DNA of 64,000 nt, from positions 15,612,258 through 15,676,257 of the forward strand of contig OY821747.1 in the NCBI GenBank assembly GCA_963682055.1, given 5' to 3'. Made by a program: the position numbers and the translations under genes. The DNA is from Primula veris (lineage: Eukaryota; Streptophyta; Magnoliopsida; Ericales; Primulaceae). This document shows, piece after piece, positions 57,052 to 64,000 of this stretch (position 1 is the first letter of the stretch; every line of letters begins with the position of its first letter). The notes beneath the pieces were generated by a model, which had not been told where the DNA came from, made no database searches, and was given only the letters and a program-made list of their open reading frames with translations.

Positions 57052-57250
57052 TGTTAACAGTGATTTGTCTTTGGCCCCAAGGCAAAGTCAGATCTGTGCT
57101 AAACATGGGGACCCGGTTTTGACTAGGCCTCATGAAATATTTAGTCATAATATCTTTTGTAAATGATTTGATTTTGTTAGATACTATTATGAGATTATAA
57201 ATAGATGCCATATACTCCTCACAATTTGTGAGAGAGAATCTAGTTTAACA
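57052..57250 (+). mobile_element. copia 5' LTR (199 bp) and primer-binding site
   Basis: TGTTAACAG...GTTTAACA, with TTATAAATAG as TATA box. It is followed by TGGTATCGAAAGC (57251-57263), a variant of the methionine-tRNA site TGGTATCAGAGC. Confidence 0.8.
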
Positions 57251-57784
57251 TGGTATCGAAAGCTACAGACTAACGTCTTTTTGCCCTTCAAATATTTTTT
57301 TTCTGCTCTAAATACAATCCCACCCTCTCCCATGGCCGTCACTGAACCACAAAATACCAACACCCCAGCCATTGAAACACATACATATAGCTCTCTTGCT
57401 TCTGTCACCACCGTACCCGCTGTTATAAAGCTTCACCATAATGTTACCCTAAAATTAAACCGTGAAAATAATCTACTCTAGAAAACGCAATTACTCCCCT
57501 ACTTAAAAGGACAGAATTTATATAGCTTGGTTTATGGAACTACAGTTTTCCCATCTCCAACACTCATCGCCGCTGATGGCATGAGCATCACGAATCCAGA
57601 AAATTCCGCCTGGATTCAGCAGAATTAGTTGATCTTAAGTGCCATAATCTTTTCTCTCTGACGATTTACTACCTCATGTAGTAGGAGATTTTACATCCCG
57701 TGAGGTCTGGGATATTCTAGAGCAGCTTTTTAGCTCTACCTCTCGAGCTCGATCCACACAGTCCAAGTACAAATTGGCTACTAT

Positions 57785-58372
57785 TAGGGGTGGGCATGGG
57801 GCGGATTTGTTTCAATCCTAACCCAACCCGTAAAATAAATGGCGGGGCGGATTGATAAAATTTAAATCTCAATCCAACCCAATCCAACCCTTTACAATTA
57901 AAACCCCAACCCAACCCAATCCAACCCGCAAAATAAATTGCGGGTTGGGGCGGGTTGGGTTTAGATTGATTCTTAAATTTTTATTTTGGTCTTTTATTTT
58001 TCATAGTTTGCATAATCAACCCAAATTTTAAAATAAATTGAATATTTCAAACAGAAATATAAATTAAAACCAATAAAAGTACGTTTAAAACATTCACGAA
58101 CAAGTAATAAAACTAAAATATAACAATAATTAAAGGTTGCTATCTTAAAATACACACAATGTGTGTGTATATATATATATATATTGCGGGTTGAAACGGA
58201 TTGGGACGGATTAACCCGCGGTTTGTGAACCTCAACCCTAACCCAACCAGCAAAATATATAGCGGATTGGGGCGGGACAGATTGATTTTTTTTGGACATT
58301 CAACCCACCCAAACCCGTCCCAATCCATGCGGGTTAGGTTACGGGACGGATTTACGGATTTTTTGCCCAAGT
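57785..58372. mobile_element. hAT-like MITE, 588 bp, TSD CTACTAT
   Basis: The left end TAGGGGTGGGCATGGGGCGG is typical of plant hAT MITEs. The right end ...TTTTGCCCAAGT gives the partial inverse. CTACTAT flanks both sides (57778-57784 and 58373-58379). The copy at 6200-6230 shows the empty site. The interior is rich in AACCCAACCC and its complement near both ends, with a (TA)n run near 58167. Confidence 0.85.
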
Positions 58373-58466
58373 CTACTATCAAAAAAGGTCATGATAGTAT
58401 TGTTGTTTATTACGGAAAATTGAAAAAGCTCACCACGACCCTCGTATCAATATGTGAACCGGTCAG

Positions 58467-59375
58467 CATGGGCGGAGCTGCTATAGAGCTAGGGGGGTCA
58501 TCTGACCCCCTGACTTTCATATAAAATTTATCAAAATACCCCTGCGATATTAAGTTAATTACAAAATTAACATTACATTTAAATATAAAGTTTGTAATAC
58601 ATACACAAAATTCTCTCTATATATAAACGATGACTTTAACACTAACAAACTCCAAACTCAATCACTTATACTATGATCAGTCATAACTGTTATTCCCAAC
58701 ACAAAGTAAGTTGGAGCGACAACTGTTTTTTTCCTCTTTCTTAGTCTTTCTTTTTTATTTTTAACTAATTAACTAGTTTGCAAAATTAATAATCTATTAT
58801 ACTTTATTGATTTTATCCTTATTTAGTTAACAATTGTTAATTACTTAAAAAAGTTAAGATATTTTTTAATAGCTTTTTAATAGAAAAAGCTAGGTACTGT
58901 ATAAATTTAGAAAATTTTTAGTTAGTTCTTTATTAATTTTTTTTAATGGAACATGTATAAATCAATTATGGCTTTTAAATTAGTTAGTTATTTAGTAGGT
59001 TGTTTACAGAATGTATAACTTGTTATTTACACGTATAAATTAAGTTGGGTAAACTTACTATTTGGCTTATTTTAGCTTATTTCGAATAAAATTGTTGTTT
59101 CACTTTGTAACTTACTTAACTAGTTAACTTCATTGTTTTTTTTCTTATTTATATGATTTAGTAGTTTATATTGAAAATGATATATTTGAAAGTTTGTCGA
59201 ACGATGTTATTATGCATCACTTCCAAGATATGAGTGACAGTATGAGTCAATTGTAAATTAAGTAACAATATTTGATTTTTTACAGTTTTGTACACACACA
59301 CACACCTCCCTCCTCCTCTGTCTACAATATGTGTATGAGTTACTTCAGCGTTATGAAAGCAAAAACGACTAAACT
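58467..59375. mobile_element. second DNA-element insertion, Tip100-like left end
   Basis: CATGGGCGGAGCTG at 58467 is close to the CAGGGGCGGAG terminus. GGGGGTCA-TC-TGACCCCC (about 58494-58511) is a hairpin often found just inside such ends. The right terminus was not found. Gag sequence resumes by about 59375. A (CA)n tract lies at about 59292-59304. AT-rich, non-coding. Confidence 0.55.
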
Positions 59376-59729
59376 CCAGATGTTATTATTGACTCTCCAG
59401 CAGAAAATATAGCACTACCTCGACAAAACATACGTCCTAGCCGTGGCCAGACTTACGGCCGAGACCAACAACTTGGCCGAAATCAATCCTTCAGTCGAGG
59501 GTACAACCGTGGATTCTTCAGGGGTGGACGAGGCAGCAGGGGGCGTAATAGGAACTTTAAAACGGTTTCCTACACTCCTTGCTGCCAAATATGCAATGAA
59601 CAAGGTCTTGTTGCAAAACAGTGCTACTATTTTGACCATTCTGTTCGTGAAGCACAATCACAACCCTCGGCTTATTCGGCTTCTTCTTATTCAGCCTCTT
59701 CCTTCGGATACACCATATTCACCAGCTGA

Positions 59730-59952
59730 TATGTGGTTTCATGACTCCGGAGCCACTCACCATATAACATCTGATCTAAGGAACATGAATTTGAACCAAG
59801 AGCCTTATACTGGTAGTGAACAACTTCAAGTTGGTGATAGTACAGGTCTGCTTATCACTCACACTGGTGACAAAACTTTATCAACTGCCAATACTACATT
59901 TAAATTATCTAACGTCCTTTGTGTGCCAAATATCTGCAAAAACTTGCTTTGA
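59730..59952 (+). pseudogene. copia protease domain
   Basis: MWFHDSGATHHITSDLRNMN has the DSGA active site. It is followed by LQVGDSTGLLITHTGDKTLS and FKLSNVLCVPNICKNLL, all canonical. The frame ends at TGA 59950-59952. The domain itself looks intact. Confidence 0.8.
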
Positions 59953-60090
59953 ATCAGTAAATTTACTTTAGATAATAATGTTTATGTTGAGTTTCATGCA
60001 TCTTATTTCTGTGTGAAGGACGAAGCCACAGGGACAATTGTACACTGCGGAAAATGTGAAGCTGGACTTTAGGTATGGAGTCCGAGTTTC

Positions 60091-60911
60091 ATGCATCCGT
60101 TTTGTCCAACCACTAGCCTTAGACCATTTGCTTATTATGGAGTCCGAGTACCTTTAGATGTTTGGCACTCTTGCCTAGGTCATTCTAATTTCTCTACTGT
60201 CAAGTCAATTGTTTTTCATTGCCTTGTGTTAATAAAAGGCATAACCTTGTTTGTGACTTGTCAAAGGACCAAAAGTAAGCAGATGCCCTTTAAATTATAC
60301 GAGTCATTGTCGTTATTTCCTTTAGAATTGTTGTTTATGGGTATTTGGGGGCCATCTCCCTCACCTTCTGTTAATGGCAATAAATATTTTCTTTCTATTG
60401 TGGATCACTTTTTGTGTTTTACTTGGATTTTTCCTATTGTGTATAAATAAGATATTTTACCTATCTTTGAAAATTTCCAAACTTTTGCTGAGCGGCAGTT
60501 TAATTATAAAATCAAAACAGTTCAAACTGATTGTGGAGGCGAATTTCGACCTTTTACAAATTTTTAACTAATCAATGCATTCACCATAGACATCCACGTC
60601 CTCATATTCACCAACAGAATGGAATAATTGAAAGAAAACACCTCCATGTTGTCGAATCAGGTCTTTCTTTACTAACATGTTCTTCAATTCCCATTGCTTA
60701 TTGGGAAGAACCCTTTACCATGGCTTGTTTTATTCTAAATCGTTTACCAACTCTAGTTCTTAAGCAAATGTCACCTTTTGAAAAATTGTTCAACAATTGT
60801 CCAGACTATTATTTTCTTCGTACTTTTGGTTGTGCCTGTTGGCCATATTTGAGACCCTATAATCGATTCAAACTCAACTTTAGGTCAAAATTATGCGTCT
60901 CTCGGATATAG
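60091..60911 (+). pseudogene. copia GAG-pre-integrase and integrase
   Basis: VPLDVWHSCLGHSNFSTVKS (60151-60210) is the pre-integrase His block. IWGPSPSPSVNGNKYFLSIV holds the first catalytic Asp, VQTDCGGEF (60513-60540) the second, and HQQNGIIERKH the Glu. Three frames are needed (breaks near 60450 and 60560). FGCACWPYLRPYNR closes the domain. A frameshift near 60890 follows. Confidence 0.8.
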
Positions 60912-61185
60912 CCCTTCTCATCATGGCTATAAATGTCTTGATTTATTCACCAATCGTGTTTACATCTCTCGTCATGTTGTCTTTGATGAATGTCGATTCC
61001 TCTTTGAAGATATGAGCAAACCTACCTTAAAATCTCTTCCTGAAACCGTTTCCTTGCCTATGGATCTTCAAGCATATCCGAATCATAGTCATGTCAGTCC
61101 AAATCCTTAACCTGGAACCCAAACTGAACAATCCAACCCCCCATCTATTATTCCGGTCGAACCTGTCCAAAGTCCGGACCACAGC

Positions 61186-62976
61186 ATGCAACCACCTGAA
61201 CCTAGCTTTGTCACCCTACAATCACCAGAACCCAACCTTCATAGTCTGGCTTTACCCGTGGTAAAAGAAAGTCCATTGTCGACAGTCCAAGGGACGGTTC
61301 CATGTCACCCAATGCGCACTCGACTAAAAAATAACATTATTAAAACAAAGGATATTACGGATGGTCGAATCAAGTTCCCATTGCCGCGTGCCTTGATAGC
61401 AACTTGCAAACATGATGCGCTTAAACTCACCTGTTTCTCGCAAGCAGTCAAGGACCCCCAATGGCGCACAACCATGAACAGTGAGTTTGATGCCTTAATG
61501 CGCAATGGAACTTGGACTCTTGTTCCACCACAACCAAAATAAATTACCCATTGGGTGTAAGTGGGTTTTTCGTGTTAAACACAATTCAGATTGTACAATT
61601 GAACATTACAAGGCTCGTCTCGTAGCTTAAGGTTTTCATCAACAACATGGCATCGATTACGATGAGACTTTTAGTCCCGTGGTCAAGCATACTACGATTC
61701 GTTTATTACTATCTCATGTCATGTCTTGTAATTGGACAATTGAATAACTTGACATCTCTAGTGCCTTTTTACATGGTTTTCTTCATAAGTATGTCTATAC
61801 GCAGCAACCATCCGGCTTTATGCATCCACAATATCCGAATCATGTATGCAAATTCAGAAAGGCATTATAAGGTCTAAAACAGGCTCCTCGTGCGTGGTTT
61901 TCCCACCTTAGCTCAGCCTTTACTCTCTTAACTTCCGTAATTCCAAAGAAGATACATCGCTTTTTTACCTAAGCACATCGACTATTTGCATCTTTGTGCT
62001 TATCTACGTTGATGACATAATCATTATGGGTAATTCTTCTGTGGTTATTGATGATATTGTTCACTCATTTAACAAAGATTTTGCAGTTAAAGATCTTGGT
62101 CATCTTCATTATTTTCTTGGTGTTGAAGTGTATAGTCATGATGATGGTATGTTTTTCTCACAACAGAGGTATATTGTAAATTTATTAACTCGTATGGGTA
62201 TGAAACCTGCAAAGCCTATTTCTACACCTATGTCCACGTCTATTAGCCTTACATCCATGCATGGCGAACTATTTGATGATCCGACTCTTTTCAAGAGTAC
62301 GGTGGGGGCACTTAATTATTTGGCTTTTACTCGTCCAGATATTTCTTTTACGATTAATCGCCTATGTCAATTTATGCATAGGCCTTTGGTTCCTCATTGG
62401 ATGGATGTAAAGCGTCTACTATGATACTTGAAATATTCTATTCATTATGGTTTATTCCTTTCTCGGGCAACTAATCTAACACTACATGCATTTGGTGATG
62501 CGGATTGGGCTGGTGACACGGAGACTCGACGATCTACAATGGGATTTTGCAATTATTTTGGGCCCAATCTTGTATCTTGGGGATCACGCAAACAAACCAC
62601 AATTGCACGTTCAAGTACTGAGACTGAATATAGATCACTTGCTTCTACTACAGCTGAATTGACATGGATAACCTTTTTACTACGAGAGCTTGGAATTGGG
62701 TTTAGTCATTCTCCTATTATTTGGTGTGATAATATTGGTGCAACATATATGGCTGCCAATCTGGTATTTCATGATCGTACGAAGAATGTCGAGATTGATT
62801 TTCATTTTGTACGAGAAAAGGTTGCATCTAAGTTAATTAGAGTCTGCTTCGTCCATTCCCATGAGCAACTGGCGGATGGCATGATAAAACCACTTTCGGG
62901 TCATCGCTTCGAATTCTTAATAGGGACTCTCAAAATCTCTCACTACCTTGATGTAACCCATGATAGGAAATTCTAA
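61186..62976 (+). pseudogene. copia reverse transcriptase and RNase H
   Basis: AVKDPQWRTTMNSEFDALMR opens RT (about 61441). KARLVA and [12 protein letters not shown] follow with a TAA between. GLKQAPRAWF is near 61880. LIYVDDIIIMGNSS (61996) carries the catalytic YVDD. A single TGA at 62422-62424 (in RLL*YLKYS) separates it from RNase H (62428-62976): FGDADWAGDTETRRSTMGFC, ARSSTETEYRSLA, LADGMIKPLSG. The RNase H domain is intact. This is the best-preserved part of the element. Confidence 0.85.
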
Positions 62977-63580
62977 AATTAGGTCATATATGTAGTGTCC
63001 CTCTCCTATAGTCATGTGTACAAAGTTCCTAAGGAGTGCCCTACGTGATTCTATCTTTTGATAACTCAAGGTTTCTCCTTAAGTTGCACCTATTTTAACG
63101 TTTATACATGTTTTTCTACTTCATTTCAGTTTGTATCTAATTGTACTTTCAACTTTGCTTGCTAAGAGGTTACTACTTATACAGATAAAACTTTCAAATA
63201 TTAGAAACTACTATAGAGAGTGTGTGTCAGGCAATGTAAACTATAAGATAATAATGTGCCTTGACTCACCCAACTAGTATCATGCAATTTTTATTTTTTT
63301 CCAATCACGAATGTAGCCTAACAAACACTAAAATTATATACAAATAAATGAATACGAACTTTATAGAGTTAATACATCTATTGTGTGGTACTCCGCAAAA
63401 GTAAACATCTGATTTCCGAAAAATTGCTCCAATTGATCCCTTGAGGACCTAACCGATTAGCATGACCAGTTAGGTCTACAATGCTGCAGTTTCTGATTAA
63501 TTCATTCAAAATCATTCCGTCTGTCTAACAAAAACACTAAACAAAGAATATAAAACACAAATTTGGCAGGAAATCATATA
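62977..63580. other. no recognisable gene; no copia LTR
   Basis: AT-rich. It does not match the copia 5' LTR. It has AACCGATTAGCATGACCAGT near 63451, related to motifs in the gypsy and copia LTRs. Confidence 0.45.
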
Positions 63581-63815
63581 CTCCCTCCGTTCCTATTTAA
63601 TTGTCCACTACGAAATTACGTGCAATTTTGACCGGCCAAAAACTTGTATCAAAATTGTCGGAATGAAAATTTTCAAAAGTTGATAATATAGTTCAAATGT
63701 TAAATTTTATGATTAGATTTAAAAAAAAATCATTTTGACAATTTTGATATAAGTTATAAGCCGGTCAAAATTGCACGTAATTTCGTAATGGACAATTAAA
63801 AGGGAACGGAGGGAG
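63581..63815. mobile_element. Stowaway (Tc1/mariner) MITE, 235 bp, TSD TA
   Basis: CTCCCTCCGTTCC...GGAACGGAGGGAG flanked by TA on both sides. The inverted arms extend about 60 bp (GTGCAATTTTGACCGGC on the left, GCCGGTCAAAATTGCAC on the right). Non-coding. Confidence 0.97.
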
Positions 63816-63928
63816 TAAGGTTTATAACTCCTAAAAAATGTTTGAAGTGAGAGATAAAAACAAAGAATCAAGTATATATTTATTTATGAGGTTGGATTAT
63901 TTAACTGCAAAAATTCTGTATAAACGCA

Positions 63929-63992
63929 CAGACCGTAGATTAAATCTACGGTCTGCATTGATTCAATGCACACCGTAGATTTAATCTACGGT
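63929..63992. repeat. three adjoining odd-centred palindromes
   Basis: 63929-63955 has 13-bp arms (CAGACCGTAGATT) around A. 63954-63970 has 8-bp arms (TGCATTGA) around T. 63972-63992 has 10-bp arms (ACCGTAGATT) around T. The first and third are reverse complements of each other across 21 bp. Confidence 0.95.
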
Positions 63993-64000
63993 TGACAGTG

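Larger units (their letters stand above)
57332..59650 (+). pseudogene. copia gag, broken and twice interrupted
   Basis: ATG 57332 opens MAVTEPQNTNTPAIETHTY. TAG at 57479-57481 replaces a conserved Trp codon. The conserved parts LPYLKGQNLYSL and WDILEQLF follow, then a 588-bp hAT-like element (57785-58372) and a second insertion (58467-~59375). The C-terminal Arg/Gly-rich tail (YNRGFFRGGRGSRGRN) and a knuckle CQICNEQGLVAKQC, whose His is replaced by Leu, come at 59380-59650. Confidence 0.75.
57052..62976 (+). mobile_element. Ty1/copia element, nearly complete, 3' LTR not found
   Basis: 5' LTR 57052-57250, primer-binding site at 57251, gag (57332-~59650, with two insertions), protease, integrase, RT and RNase H in copia order (PR-INT-RT-RH), ending at 62976. 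Stops and frameshifts are spread along the coding region. The sequence after 62976 does not match the 5' LTR, so the 3' LTR is missing or replaced. It sits inside the gypsy 3' region. Confidence 0.85.

Noticed and set aside
58201..58524. 107-codon open frame
   Set aside because: It spans the AACCCAACCC-rich end of a MITE and the start of another insertion; a chance fusion.
62977..63580. 3' LTR of the copia element
   Set aside because: No match to the 199-bp 5' LTR and no polypurine tract.

Overview
The window is AT-rich nuclear DNA from a flowering plant, probably a eudicot. The evidence is a spliced HD-Zip class IV gene (a plant-specific homeodomain/START family) with GT-AG introns, a Cassandra-type TRIM carrying a 5S rRNA-like promoter, Ty1/copia and Ty3/gypsy LTR retrotransposons, L1-type LINEs with a plant DUF4283/CCHC ORF1, and CACTA, hAT and Stowaway elements. 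The species cannot be named from the sequence. There are no operons or prokaryotic features. Almost all of the short open frames are debris of transposable elements.

Layout. 1-997: 3' part of a gypsy-type LTR with three ~129-bp tandem repeats whose hairpin stems co-vary. 998-3003: 3' end of an HD-Zip IV gene copy, cut by that LTR in exon 9. 3899-11481: a decayed minus-strand gypsy element holding a truncated copia element (5480-~6345) and a 2300-bp solo LTR (9017-11316) with a perfect AATTG target duplication. 11.5-14.6 kb: two LINE fragments, one split by a 509-bp DNA element with a 9-bp target duplication. 15.5-31 kb: a patchwork of copia and gypsy fragments, a LINE fragment, a TRIM with three LTR-like and two internal units, and a CACTA-like insertion that carries an exon of a RINGv (MARCH-like) gene.

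32.2-42.2 kb: the one recognisable host locus, a 12-exon HD-Zip IV gene (homeodomain, zipper-loop-zipper, START, C-terminal region). Splice sites and most exons are well preserved, but exon 5 has a 19-bp tandem duplication and an in-frame TAA, and exon 6 lacks 2 nt, so it reads as a pseudogene. Intron 4 holds a small inverted-repeat element and a hAT/Tip100-like element, and the latter contains a complete Cassandra TRIM. 43.2-49.1 kb: a near full-length LINE on the minus strand. 49.3-51.3 kb: debris of a NAM-associated (Harbinger-partner-like) gene and another LINE. 51.4-54 kb: a non-coding LTR element. 54.6-63 kb: gypsy LTR and 3' region invaded by a nearly complete but broken copia element, itself hit by two DNA elements. 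63.6-64 kb: a Stowaway MITE and a cluster of palindromes.

The left 6.3 kb is a segmental duplicate of two separated right-hand blocks (40216-43120 and 55463-~58466). They are joined at an AATAAA microhomology, so the left copy lost about 12.3 kb after duplication. The two blocks share nonsense mutations and the same copia-in-gypsy insertion point, which independent insertions would not give.
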